Shown here piece after piece: positions 22,999 to 35,475 of a DNA stretch of 64,000 nucleotides. Source of the DNA: Gracilariopsis chorda (taxonomy: Eukaryota > Rhodophyta > Florideophyceae > Gracilariales > Gracilariaceae); the NCBI GenBank assembly GCA_003194525.1, contig NBIV01000026.1, positions 310,001 through 374,000 of the forward strand, read 5' to 3'. The first letter of the stretch is position 1. Every line of letters starts with the position of its first letter. A model generated the notes under the pieces. That model did no database searches. It worked only from the letters and a program-made list of their open reading frames with translations, and was not told the DNA's origin. The translations under genes and the position numbers were made by a program.

Positions 22999-24222
22999 AT
23001 GATACATACACCTTTTAACCAAACTTCGCAACAGCATCAACAGCAGCCACTTGCGTCGACTCCCGGTACAGTACCGACTTGCCAGACGGCACCATTGCCT
23101 CAGACGCAGCCGTTCGCACCGCCGTACATCTCGTACACTGCGGTATTCCGCCCTCCTCAATGCCGTCAACAGTGAGCCTTCCCGTATCCGGTGGACTTGG
23201 TTGGTGGAAACTCGATCAAGCACCCTGAAATCTTCGCCGAAGCATCGTGGTTTTATCCACAATCCGTCTGAGACGAGGATCACATCAATCAGTTTGTGAT
23301 GGCCGGGCGTCGTCCCGATGGATTCCCGCTTTATGCGGTTTACACTGAAGACTGGCTCGCCCACTGTGCTCTTCGAAATAACGTGATAGCGCAGTTTGGT
23401 AACGAGCGCATGGGCGAAGCGCGTGTCCGGTTCGCAAAGCTGATCAACCAGCGAGTACGAAAAATCATCGGGATGGTCCCCCTGGACGACATTTGGGAAT
23501 TTCATACCTGGGTATCCAGAAAAAATGGCGAAGCATACGCTTACGTGAAGAAACTCGGCAAACTCCGAACAAGCCGTTGGTGTGGTATACGCGGTGTCCG
23601 ACAGGAGGCCCTGTGCTTCTAACAACCACTGCTGCACGCGGAAATCCACAACATTAGGAATCGCGACATACCGCTCTGGAAGTTTTCCGTTGGTAACCTC
23701 CAACCAGGTCCAGACTGGGATTGGATTCCTGGTGAGCACGCAGCGCGTGGCAGTCGCGCGCGACAACGCGAATATCCCCGCGGAAGGAGGGCGGAAGTTG
23801 GTGAGTTCATATGGTATGATCCATCAACGCGTCAGCATATGAAACCGCAGCAAGCTTGCTACCTGCAGCAGAATCCCCGTGCGCAACCTCCCAATCCGCC
23901 TACTGGCTGTGTCTTCGAGCCGGAAGCGTTGATGGACTACGTACCCGAAGACGAAGACGTTGAGTACGACAATAAGCCTTACGAGATGGAGACGGATGCT
24001 CCAATGCCAGGAGACGATAGAGCGGTGGCTCTGCAACCCGCGAACCTGGGTTATCAGCAACCTAAGCAGAGTACTGCGAACGACCAGCCCCAGCTCAAAT
24101 TGCTGAGGCAGTTCCTCGAGGAGGCTGGCCTTCCACTGCACATAAATTGGGATGATCGTCAGCAACTGCTGGGATTGCTACGCATCAACCTGAGTCAGGA
24201 CCCAACTGAGCCAAGCTCCTGA
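22999..24222 (+). pseudogene. E4 antisense gene (aORF), three in-frame stops
   Basis: Opposite in sense to E4, one frame runs from ATG 22999 to TGA 24222 (408 codons) with stops only at TGA 23173, TGA 23269 and TAA 23620 and no frameshift. It aligns in order with the E1 and E2 antisense proteins: a Gln-rich N-terminus, ASWFYPQSV followed by DEDHINQFV, GNERMGEARVRFAKLINQR, RQEALCF (E1 has RQEALCW), VGEFIWYDP (E1 GDFIYFDPWE) and an acidic tail ending in LKLLRQFLEEAGL. The roughly 180-residue block containing EWAAR in E1/E2 is absent, a deletion or an older short form. Preservation of one frame while E4 gag and pol are shredded is notable. Confidence 0.7.
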
Positions 24223-24298
24223 GCACGCATCTTATGCGACAGACCTGCAACTCTCCTTGAGCCCAGCATAGAGTGATCGCTGATCAATGAAAGTAGAT

Positions 24299-27200
24299 TC
24301 ATTCCTCCTTCGTTGTAAGGTCATCAGTATTCTTTTCTTCCCTGCGATCAGGAGTTGTCCTTTTCGTTCCACTTCGGTGGTCCAGGGCATCCATTTTCAG
24401 CATGTTCACGAGCAAACCAAAGACAGCGTCCACGAGACTTGCTGGTAATAGCAGTTTCTTTGTGAGTCGATAACGCGCCACGTGCGACCGAGGTAGGTTC
24501 TCGATAGGTTCCCAAGTGTCCGCCTCGTGTGGTTAGCCGTACGATCGCGCTCGATATCGCAGCTTGAGGTCATCCTCTTCTAAAGCGTTATCATCGATGC
24601 GGTTGATAACGTACTCCTCCACGCCTTTGCGTGTCTGCGCGTTCGGGGAATCCCTTTTGGCGGGAGTATTCTCTTCTTGCACTGCGGTGTGTTTAGGTTC
24701 CTCAGTTTCCGAAATATCCCTATTTATCACGGTCGTCCGTACGTTCCTAGATATTTTCGGGCTTTTCCCGATTACGCTACAATTCGGGGTATGCGAGAGT
24801 GTCGGCGAAGACGAAGCCCTTGTGGGTACTGTACGCCTCGGCCATTTCTTTCGACGAAGTTCCGTATTGTCCGAGTTTGACTCGGGGTCGCTTCGAGGAT
24901 GAGCGGCTTCGGCAATTGCCAGTTGTCTGGAGGCGGACACCGCATAGGTCGTTTTCCGTGTGTCCACCAGTGTGGGTTCAGCGCTCACGATCTTCTCCCT
25001 TTGGAGTTTCTTTCCACTCCGGGGTGGGCCACCTTCCTTGGCTTTCTTGAAGCTGTGGTCAGCGGTTGCGTCTTCTTCACGAGGCTCTGGATGCTGAACG
25101 GGAGCGCGCTCTCCCCGTAGAAGCGGAACGGCGTTTGCGCCACTGTTTCCCGACCAATGAATGGTCGTCTCCGAGCTTCCCGGTCACACTTCACGTGTGA
25201 CAGCGCCAGCATCAGACCCTGGTTGCAGGATATTCTCCACGTGGCCACCTTGCGCCGATATGGGACGGGGTGCCGTGCTTATATTGCCAACGGACCTCCG
25301 TGGTCACACGGTCAACTTACTCTCGCTGAGCAGCAGCGGCGTATACTGGGGTTCTGTCTCGAGCGGGCTCGGGGGCTGTCATGACACGATTGCATGTGAT
25401 TCTTTCGACGTCGTTGTCTCTGCCGATTACCACCGTTCCCGAGTCAAGCTCGATTACCTCAAACAGACCAGACACTACTGGGGATAGCTTGTGACGTTTT
25501 TGGAGTTCTCTACTTCCTTCGAGTGTCGTTCCATCTGGCCTTTTAACCCGCACGAAAACGTGACCACCATCCCGGAGATTGGGAATTATTGGGCGCAGAA
25601 TGGCGTCGTACTTTTGCTGGTATCGGCCCTGGGCCTTTTAAAACCCCCTTGCAGCCTGCTTTGCGCGTCTCCTTAGGTCATCCCTTCACTTATGATGGTG
25701 GTTCGCCTCTGTCTGTGCGTCTGATTCGATGTCTCTTTCCAGAATTACTGGTAGTGACGGCGTGCGGCGAGATAGGACCAGCTCATAGGGAGCCATCTTC
25801 GTGTTCGAGTGGACCTGCTTGTTGCAGACGGAGCACAGTGTGTCTGTGTAGAGATCTCAATCTTTGGGGTGATCTGTGACGTAGTGCCGGAGAGCGACGA
25901 GGAGTGTGCGATTAAATCGTTCAACCTTCCCGTTTGTCCGCGGGTGCTAGGTCGTGGTAAACATGTTTCTCACGCCGAGATTGCCGCACACGTCCTGGAA
26001 GACCTTCGCAACGAACTGCTTTCCATTATCAGAAAGCAGATTCAGCGACGGACCGTACACGTAAACCCATTATCGGATAAAAGCCTGCGAAATAACTGCA
26101 TCCAAGATCCATTTGAGCGGTAGTGTCCGGGTTAGCTTCGAGAAGCGGTCCGTAATTACCAGTAGGTACCTATGTCCTCGTTTTGTGCAAATCAGCTCAC
26201 CTAGGATGTCAATACTGACGATCTATAAAAGCGCCTTCGCCGGGAACAGTGTCAGTGGCCGTTTCCTTTTCTAGAACTTGATGCAACTCTTCGCACATGA
26301 AGTACATAACTTCGCGGTAGCATGGCAATCCATCGCCATTTTTTGCAAATAAAGGTCTCTTCTGAGCGCAAGATAGAGCTTAGTTCCGCTTGGGTGTCTA
26401 GATAACTGGGAGGTACGCGCGTGATGCAAAACAAGACTATTCACAACATGTGGAATCACGATTGGATCTGATGCTTCGACGGTGAGAACTAGTACGCTTT
26501 CTTCACCAACACGAAAGGGTAACCTTTTCCCCCCCATTAAGACGGGGGCATATTGCAGTGCAGAGAGCGTCTGCGTGTTGCGCACTTAGGAGCTCTTCCA
26601 AAGAGATACGCTCGAGTTGTTTGGACGGTTCCGTATTGGTAGACTGAGCTATCAGTACGTCCAAAGCGAGTTTGTTCTCATCGTCTAATTCTTTTTCAGC
26701 CTCGGAGCTGGGGTCATAAAAAGGCTTGCCCTCGATCATGAAACATGGGATTACATCGTCGATATTCGTCTGGGTTTCTCCCAGTGTATTCAACCGCGAA
26801 AGCCCCTCTGCGTGAACGTTGGAACGCCGCTTTTTCTACTTGACATCAAAGTCAAATTCGGAGAGTGGTAACCGCCAGCGCATTAAACGTCCGGATGGGC
26901 CAGATATCGAGAGAAGCCAGCGCAAGCACGAATAGTCCGTATTGACGGTGAAATATACCCCTTCAAGATAGGGAAGTAGGGTCGGAAGAGCCCAAACCAC
27001 AGCAAAGCATTCCTTTTCGGAGACGGACTAGTTGTGTTCTGCTGTCTGCAGTGACCTTGATAAGTAATCAATTAATTTCGGTTTGCCATCAAGGTAAACG
27101 TGGAATAAGCAGCAACCCGAGTGGTACTCACTTGCTTCGGTATCGACAACATAAGGGAGCCCAAGTCGGGAGAGGGCCAATGCAGGTGCTGATACTAGCA

Positions 27201-29274
27201 TTTTCTGTAAGCGTTCAAACGCTTCCGTCTCGGCAGGCCCGAAGTTCTTCACCTGCGTTGGTTTTCCTTTCTCCAAACGTGCGATCAAATGCGCGGCGGT
27301 ATGCGAGTAACTCGGAACAAACCGTCGGTAGACGTTACAAAAGCCGAGCTAGGCACGCAATTCCGTTTGTGTCCTGGGAAAGACGGCTTTGCAGATCGCC
27401 GCAGTCGAGGCTTCGTCCGTCTCCAGTTGTTTTAGTTTGATCAGGTGTCCAAGATACCTGACCTTATTTGCAAACCACTCGCATTTCTTGAGTTTCAAGG
27501 TGCTTTCTGCTTTCTGAAGCTTCTTGAATATTAGCTCAACGTGTTTGAAATGGTCGTCTACGTTCTTACTGAAAAGTATGATGTCATCAAGATAGAACAA
27601 ACAGGTCTACCAGTGGTAAATTGACATGATAATGTCTAAAGCTCGCTGGAACGTGGGCGGGGCGTTGGTGAGTCCAAACGGCGTTCGCTTGAATCGGTAA
27701 AGACCGTCATGTCAAGCAAAGGCCGTTTTCTAGCGGTCTTTTTTCGCAATGGGTACTTGAGTATCCCCAATTGTCATCCAGAGTCGTGAATACGGTGGCA
27801 TCCCCTAGGCTCTCGATGCACTCATCCATTCGTGGTAACGGGTAAGTGTCCCGAACAGTTACCGTGTTCAGTTTCTGTTAGACCACAAAAAAGCGTAATG
27901 ATGCATCCGCCTTAGGTGCGAGGACAACTGGAGAGGCTCAAACCGACTGAGCGGGTTCAATGAGGCCTTTTTCCAGCATGGTGTCCACCTGTTGCGGTTC
28001 AATTTCCCGCATTCGGGGATCCGCCCTATAAGGGTGCTGTGCAATGGGCCTTGTGCCCGGAGGGAGATCAATATGATGCTTGGTAGTAACGATATCACCA
28101 ACGTTCCCACTCCAAATGGGGGAATACTTCTGGCGTAATCTGCGTAGGCGTTCCCGGTGCGGTTCCGGTACATGATAAAGATCCAAGCGATCAACAGACA
28201 GTGATAAATCTCCGGCGCTCCGGTTGTCTTTTGGTTCTGGCTGCTCCTCGGTTGCCGTACTCGGCGGCTGTACGTCGTCGGGTAGCGAGATACCCAAGAG
28301 TTCCGTTAGGAAAATATGCATCGGTACCAATACCGTTGGATGTGGGAAGGCTACGGCAGCCAATTGGTTCTTGTGCAACATTACCGGATGAGACGTAGAG
28401 TTGCTCACCAACATCCAAAAGGGGGTATCAGGTTGTACCTGAGCAATGCAGTTGGCGGTGAGTATACCGTTACGTTCATATTTATGAGACCGTGGCTGTA
28501 TCACGACGAGGCCAGGGCGCTGAGTGGTGACTTTATCCCACGTTTGAGACTTCGGAGGTAACTCCACCGCACGTGCAGTCTTGATCTTTAGAGACGTTCT
28601 CCCACTCAGACCAACATTCTGGGAAGGTGGCAAAGGCACAGACGGTGAACCTGGCTTCAAAGGCTTACGAACAGTTAGGAAAGTGCTCCCGTCGTCCATT
28701 TCCACTTCCAGATGGCGAAGTCGAATCGCTTTCAAAAAGTGGTCACAGGAATCGCATGCAAGAATAATTTGGGCTGCCCATGTCGCACAGGCAATGAACT
28801 CTAACATGAAAACATGGTTTCCCAGTCGAACAACAAGTCGAATTGTGCCCAAAATACCAAGAGGCGTGTTGTTTGCATCCCAGATATCCCGTATCGGTCT
28901 GCATCATATGCGGGTTCGATCATGGGGCCTGAGTTCGATACCCTGATAAACTTCGGTCCTTCGCCGGTATCCAATATCGCGAGACGTCGCGACACCAAAT
29001 GTCGATTAGTGCCGATGTCGGCGTATACCTTATAGTTACGTTTTGCTATAACCATAACGTGGTCAGTTCCTCTCCCAGGACCCCGGTAACATCGCCATGG
29101 TCGACTTAATCCGCAGTCAAATGGAGTGTGAGTTCCAGCAAATTCGGACTTTTGTGGCCTAAGGAGAACCTTTGGCCTCCATACCGGGGAGCGAAGGGAA
29201 CGAGTCTCCTCAATCGGCACAGCAGAGTCGATCTGTACCGACTTTCTGGGGGCTTCCCCCGTTAGTTTCCCCAA
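24299..29274 (-). pseudogene. pol: E4 pol polyprotein with chromodomain, heavily decayed
   Basis: From right to left: protease (LAILDTGEGPKFI near 29000), a region to 27938 matching the protease-RT linker and RT N-terminus, RT core (FYLDDIILFS near 27590), RNase H (VVDTEASEYHSGCC near 27145), integrase zinc finger (near 26400), fragments of integrase core (25900-26200), then the chromodomain at 24440-24613 (EYVINRIDDNA, RYRARSYG, in-frame TAA, DTWEPIENLPRSHVARY). Many stops and frameshifts separate these. The protease frame starts across the gag stop in the -1 register, as in E1. Same lineage as E1/E2 pol. Confidence 0.8.
29247..29271 (-). promoter_or_regulatory. E4 candidate -1 ribosomal frameshift site
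   Basis: On the minus strand gag ends TGG GGA AAC TAA, giving the classical slippery heptamer GGGAAAC right before the stop, with pol open in the -1 frame. One base after the UAA is a 5-bp stem: GGGGG (29260-29256 complement) paired with CCCCC (29252-29248 complement), loop AAG. Confidence 0.65.
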
Positions 29275-31338
29275 TGCTTCGTTTTTTTTTCCAATACAGC
29301 AGTTGCGGGTGTATCACGTGTCTGATGGACCTGTGGGACCTCGGTGTGTTGCGCCGCTGGTATCTTCTTTATAAACAGTGGCTTTGCAATGCATTGTCTC
29401 CAGTATACGGGCACATTAGAATTCCATCAGAGCCGCGTTATTTGCGAGAACGCGAGGTAAATACCTTGCTGGGAAAGTACATTCAACTGCCAGATAGCGG
29501 CGTGCATAGCACACACAACTGATAATTCCTTCTCAACGTAAGCGAGGGTAAACATAACGGCGGTTAAGGGCACGGTTATCGATACATCCAGGCTTGCTGG
29601 GAGTGAAACTTTCTTGCGGAGGTACCGTCCCACAATGTTTCTGTTGCCTTCCCCCCATTAGGAGAAGTTCCGGTCCTTCCGAGGGCGTGCCAGTAGTAGG
29701 CAGCTCTGTTGTCGGAATCGACGAATCTGGATGATCCAGGTTTTGCATCGCGTCGCCCTGCGTGTCCCCGTGATCCCCGTGAATAGATCCACAGTAACGA
29801 GAGTCCTCGGGTGAGTCTGCATACAGCAGTTTGCTGGTTTTATGGTTCGATGTATGGCCTGGGCCATCCGTCAGTGCCGCGAAAGCCTTCGCTCGGCACT
29901 GGTATCTGAGGGCGCAGACTGCATTGCCTTCGGCTTGAGCGAACTGGAATAGTTCCAAGAAACTCATTCTTGCATGCTTCTACCGTTGTATCGCAACCAA
30001 CGAATTTATAACCGGATCAAGTCCGTCCACGAATAGTGTCATCTTCTTGTCCGTCGAGTGAACATTTCCACACCTAGTGGCTGCCTTATCCAAGCGAGAG
30101 CTATACTGCACTTCGTTCTCTTCAGGTTTCTGGGTAGCATCCCTGAGAGTCAGGATCGCTTAACGAATTGTGTTAGACGTCGCGTAACGTCGCAGCAGAT
30201 ACTGCATAGCTTCTGGCCAGTTGGTGAATCCACCTTCATCCACGGGTAGTGAGCCAGACATGGCGCAATACTGTTCCAGGGCAAAACTCGTCATGAGTTG
30301 TGGTAGAGCCACGTACGCTTGATCATCACTCATTCCTATCATATCCGCTTCGGTCACAAACCGGGAAAGAAAATCGAAGATCAGGATGGGGTCATTTCCG
30401 TCGAACGTGAGGTAATTCATGCCAATTCTCAGTTTTTTGACCTGATCCTTTACCCTACCTGTTTATTGACTTGTTCGCTTCTGTTTCTGTATCTTCACAC
30501 ACTAGAGTTGGTAGCCAATGATCCTTCTATATAGCAGATTTGCGCATGGGATAACCTTAAGTCCCTTCTTTGACGGGCCCTTCCTGCGGCGTATCCAAGC
30601 AGAAGTACTGCGTCTCTTCTTTCTTGACCTGCGAGTACCATTATCACTGGATTCGTACTGTAAAGTACATTCCGCAAATCCTGCTGAACTGGAGCTATCG
30701 TCGTCCGAGTCTTCAGAATCATCTGAATCTGAATCTGTTACGGGCTTCCGTGATTTGCAATGCTTCGTTTTCGACTTCTTCGAGTCGGATTCCACAGCAG
30801 TGGGTTATTTGGCATCGATCTAAATCGGACCAATAGCAGCGGTCTGCACATTAACCGTGGCCTCTAGCCTTTTGATGCAAGGGTTGACACGAGTGAGGCC
30901 ATCCTCCACATTGATGGGCATTCCCTGTAGTACTCCGGATGCATTTCCCTCACGCTCAATCAACTGGTTAAGGTCTTCTCGGATCGTCCGAACTGTTGCA
31001 GTCATCTGCATTCTCTGACTCTGACCTGCCAGTGCGTCTTGTTCTACAAGTGAGCAGTCCAGTGACCCAGTCAGTGCAGCAAGCTGCATTTCCAATTCCA
31101 TGATACGGGTTCTGTGAGACTCAGAATCAGTTCGAGGACGTTGCGCTTTAGTACATAGCCTGTGTTCCTGTGAAAGTCCAGCGGGTTTAGCCGCTATTCC
31201 GACACCTGTGGTTGCATTGGCCCCCGGGGCCTGTACATCAGCTTCAGCTAGGACCGCACCTGTCGATCGGGCTCTTGACCTGACAGCTTGCCTATAAAGG
31301 CAGACTCCGGCTTCGACTGAAGTGGCTAGCCGTTCCAT
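29262..31338 (-). pseudogene. gag: E4 gag, decayed
   Basis: Fragments in E1/E2 gag order on the minus strand: an N-terminal region with a coiled-coil-like stretch (31338-30820), a Ser/Asp-rich tract with SDSDDSEDSDDDSSSS (30795-30502) matching the same tract in E1, the capsid-like block (ILIFDFLSRFVTEADMIGM, NWPEAMQYLLRRYAT; 30420-30160), and AQAEGNAVCALRYQ (29967-29533). Several stops and shifts lie between. No intact CCHC knuckle was found. Confidence 0.75.
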
Positions 31339-31597
31339 CGGCGGGGGTTGGTCAGAAGGACTAAGCTGGCCGGACCTCTAACGAATACGAGTCTGGAACA
31401 TTCCAAGTATCTTCTGTGCGACACTTTGCGGCGAAACTCCCGTCTCCGAGTGGTCACACGGTTAGAATCCGGGTGATCGGAGCGAGTAGTATAGAACTCG
31501 AGATGAGTCTCATCCCAGACGGCAAACTCGAGATGACTCGTTTCAATTCCGTGATCGGATTGTCACGTGATGTACCTCAATCAATTTCGACGGTATC

Positions 31598-31615
31598 TTC
31601 TAGTTCGGGAGACCA
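31598..31615 (-). promoter_or_regulatory. E4 primer-binding site
   Basis: On the minus strand this reads TGGTCTCCCGAACTAGAA, 17 of 18 bases identical to the E1 and E2 sites, a few bases inside the 5' LTR. Its survival fixes the element's orientation and lineage. Confidence 0.8.
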
Positions 31616-31620
31616 ATTAG

Positions 31621-32179
31621 TAGGGTATCACCAGAATTTACCTAGAGGGATTCGCTAGCTCACGGTGATCCGCACAAATAACACTATCCGAAAGGGTGCC
31701 GCTTGCGGCAGCGAGTGTCCTATAGATACATCGAACAGCGGAGCGCGACGGATCGTGTAATCAAGGGTAAAAGGTTGGCGATTGATGCGCTCGGAAAGGT
31801 GCGGGAGGCCGCAAGTCATGCAGTAGTTTCAGAAATCCGAGTAAGGATCCAAGACTAGGGACTTGGGTTCATGCCCTCCTTTTCCCCGTTTTATGAGAAG
31901 GTCCAAGCATCGGCGACTAAGTACCACACGGAAGGGCGCTCCTAGCTACTTCTAATCATAAAAAATCTACATATTATAGGCGTGTGCGGCGTGGAACGCA
32001 CCTACTGTGCGACAACCAATTTAGTGGTACAATCCACATATGAGCGGCATCACCCAGTGCACCTACCAATAGCGCATATGCGTACCCCCAGTTGCCCAGA
32101 ATTACCGTCCTGGTATGAGTCGTTGTCAGCGACTTAGGCAAAAGTGTGCCTCGGAACGCCGAATACTCTCAATGCCACA
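31621..32179 (-). repeat. E4 5' LTR
   Basis: 559 bp; starts TGTGGC at 32179 on the minus strand. Pairs with 22306-22863; the two differ by many substitutions and a few small indels, indicating an old insertion. Confidence 0.85.
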
Positions 32180-35100
32180 GGAGTGCATAGTTACCATTTC
32201 TGGTGCTCCCAAGGAAGGTTGCAATATACAAGATCATGACTGATGGAACTCGTGAACAGCGATCATTCTTTCTATCTTTTACTGCATGTAAATTTTACAG
32301 GGACCCAACCGGAGTAGATAAGATTTCTTTTCAATGGTTGAACCATTTTAAGAAGGAATCTGAAGATCTTTGTCAGAACGTACTGACAATATACAGTTTC
32401 GACCTTCTACGGTTATGGCGCACACTTCGCATACAGATCATTGAAACTGCTCCTTGAAAACGGAGTTGTAGCAATCCCAGTTCCTGCGCATATAAGCCAT
32501 CGCACTCAAACTCGCGAGCCGTGTGTCTTCTCATCCTTCCAAACTAAACTTTGGAACCTTTTCTGGAGGGGCACGTGTGCTTTAGAACCAAAACTGGCAA
32601 CGATGTGTGTACAATATGCCACATAATCACGAAGGCGTACGTAAAAGTGGTGACATACGCAACTATGGTGAGTTCCTTTCAGTAGTGTGGTTTGTGAGAC
32701 TATTGGAAAAAAGGACGGAATGCAAATGTGATCAACGCCACAGCTATCACCAACACAGGTGGCGGAGAGTTTTGAGAGGCAGCACACAAAACGGATGTGT
32801 CCTTTCTTCAACATCAGATGGCAAATGAGAACATGCTGAGATCCGAAGCGGAGATCGTTCAAAACAGTGCTTTGGTGACAACTGCTGGAGCTTCGTTAGC
32901 ATCTTCAGATTTGTTGGGAGCATTGCAACAGCGGGAGTTAAAAATGAGAGATTGTGCTACGGGCCCCTACAGTCACGGGGGCCAATTTGCGAATGGAACA
33001 AGTTGTTAGATTTTAGTTATTATATACATTATTTTGAGTATAGATGTCTACCGCATGCGTTCTAACGTGGCAATAACATTTGGTCTTACTCTAATCTATC
33101 TACTGAAGAGGTGCGTTACCAAATCGTCATGTGTACTATACCAGAAAGCCGAGTCGACATCTTGGTGCCACGCTGTCAATATGACATGACAACATCTTCC
33201 TGTCAAAGATGTTCTGAGTAGCTAGCCGGACACTACTACATCTGATGAAAACGTTTTATACTACTTGCAACGTTGTCAAATACTTGAACTTGGTACAGTA
33301 TTGTTCAAACTGTCATCGGAGACTTTCGATACTTCCAAAACATTCGGACGAACGAGGGGCTATACCACATATCGAGAAAGTACTTAAACTCTGATGCTTA
33401 CCAAATCATATATGAAGTCATCAGCGGATAAAATACACTAAATCCTCAACCGACTATATCTGGCACTGACCGTGGTAAATCACCCACATATGGAAGCCAA
33501 CAAGGAGACCATCCATATTTCTGCTAGAAACGGACGTTTTTATCGACTAGTGACACTAGGGGAGCCATGTTCAAACGCCTATACAAACCATTGAAGTATG
33601 TTTCGAACTACAACTCGGACCACGACCATCGATTTCCGACCATTCTGAACCATAGTTCTTCTGGTCTTAACATTGGTAGTATTTGCAACGACTTATTGCG
33701 CTTAACTGAAGCCAGTAACCATCCAGCCTTGGTGAATTTAACTACATAAAATATCCCAAGTTTGGATGCGTCACAGAGACCCAGATCTTACGGACTTTTG
33801 ATTTGTTACCCGTTGTGTGTTTTCAAAAAGCTGAATACTCCTATCGAGGTTAGCGTCGTCCTTACCGCTGGTATAAGCCAACACAAAACTATCCTCTGAA
33901 CCAGATTGAACACCACCGCCCTCTGCGGACCTTGTTGATCCTGGAACCCCCATACGCGACTGTAAACTCTCCTTCAAACCTCGGACCCCGTCATGTGAGC
34001 CAGTCGATAACCTCGAATCACTCGAGTCCCGCACAGCTCGTACTCGGCAGCAGCCTTTTAAACCAGTGCGTAGGAACAAGGACCCGCCATTCAAACGTCA
34101 ACACGCCCCTTTCGTTCTCGAACCTGCGACACTCAACACTTTTGAGGAAAGTATTTGTCAAGCATACGAATTTGGCAATAAGAATCGTCTACGTGTTTTG
34201 CCAATCATTAATGCAGGAAACATCGAAATATATCGTACGGCATACTACCGCATTATTCGCAAGCGGAAACGTACGCTTCGACGTCGTCTTCATACGACTA
34301 GGTGCGACAACTGCAAAATACGCTTCATAAGCGGCGTACAAGTTGAGAAACAACTGCACGGAAAGAAGTACAAAGGCAAGGTTTTATAGAAGACATGAAC
34401 CGTGGGTTGTTTTACGAGCCATATACCGCCTCCCAAGAGTTAGAAACAGTACGAAGGCCAACGCAAAGTAAACAAGCAATGCATTGCCAAAGAAAAGGAA
34501 CATTGTCCTCAACAGTACTAGTTCAACCGCTCTCCCTAGCTCGGTAAAAAAATCTATGAAGAATAAGAGTCGGTAGTTCTACTCTTTAAGCTACCCCTTA
34601 TGGATGTGTTCGAGGTCTTAATGCTTCACGGGTACCAAGCTTTGTCTAGGGAGAAGTAAGCGTACAGGTCTTACTATCTTTCTTATCTCTTGACCCCTGG
34701 TAACTTCAACTGCTGAAACTCTACTTTGGCCACTCCGATACGGTTCCACCTTCTTACATCGAAGGAATTCGAACTCGAGACCTTGCAAGCCCGAAGTTTT
34801 GCCAGAAAGGCTTGAACACGTCGCGTTTTGTTATTCTGGTAGCAGGCCAAAAATTCACATTATCATCACTGAGATCCAAAGTCTTGGCCAAATATTGTGG
34901 CTCATTTTTTAAGTTTCACCTGCGCCACATGATTCAGAGCAATTTCGACCACTCTAGGCAGTTCTGTGCCCTCCAGATAGTCCTGTGCAAATCAGGGCAG
35001 CTGAAACCTGGGACGCACACTGGAAGATACCCCTCCCAGAATGGAAGGACTCTAAAGAGAAGCTGAAAAGAAGATCTTGGAGCTCAGGTCTCCTCTTACC

Positions 35101-35475
35101 CTTTGCTTCAACTGGGAAGCGAGTCTTCTTCTACTCCAAATTTTGACAAGCCTCTAGTCTTCACTGAGACACAAAACATCGACAACTGGATCACGTACGT
35201 CGGAAACTATCTTGACGGAACCCAGATGAGAACGTGCTACGCATAACACTCTGCTAAATCAGTGGAGCTGCTCTCGGATAGTATCTTGCCCAAGTCCAGA
35301 ATTAGACTGAGCATACCACACTCCATGATATCTTGGATAACCTCGAAGCTCACTTTAGAATAGTAAACAATGAGTAACTTGCTCGTGACAAATTGAGCAA
35401 GTAAAAGCAGATGAACGACGTCCAGCAGTACAATGAACAATTCTTGAAATCATATCTGATATTTCTAATATCAGA
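32180..35475. other. Interval with no recognised gene
   Basis: About 3.3 kb. Frames at 32203-32457, 32506-32862 (minus), 33771-34094 (minus) and 34066-34389 are open for 80-118 codons, but none shows a known motif and neighbouring frames contradict each other. The last carries CDNCKIRF near its end, which is not enough for a zinc-finger call. The region between about 34800 and 35475 may be the gag part of the worn retroelement that follows. Confidence 0.4.

Larger units (their letters stand above)
22306..32179 (-). mobile_element. E4: old full-length Ty3/gypsy chromovirus on the minus strand
   Basis: A 9.9-kb element read right to left: 5' LTR (31621-32179), primer site, gag, pol, chromodomain, an opposite-strand gene, polypurine tract, 3' LTR (22306-22863). 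Flanking bases GGAAT (left) and GGAGT (right) fit a 5-bp target duplication with one later change. The LTRs differ at many positions, and gag and pol are riddled with stops and shifts, so it is much older than E2. Gag, protease, primer site and antisense gene show it is a relative of E1 and E2. Confidence 0.85.

Noticed and set aside
22963..23766. 267-codon minus-strand open frame in E4
   Set aside because: It is the complement of the E4 antisense gene, which has clear homologues in E1 and E2; this frame matches nothing in either and has no motifs.
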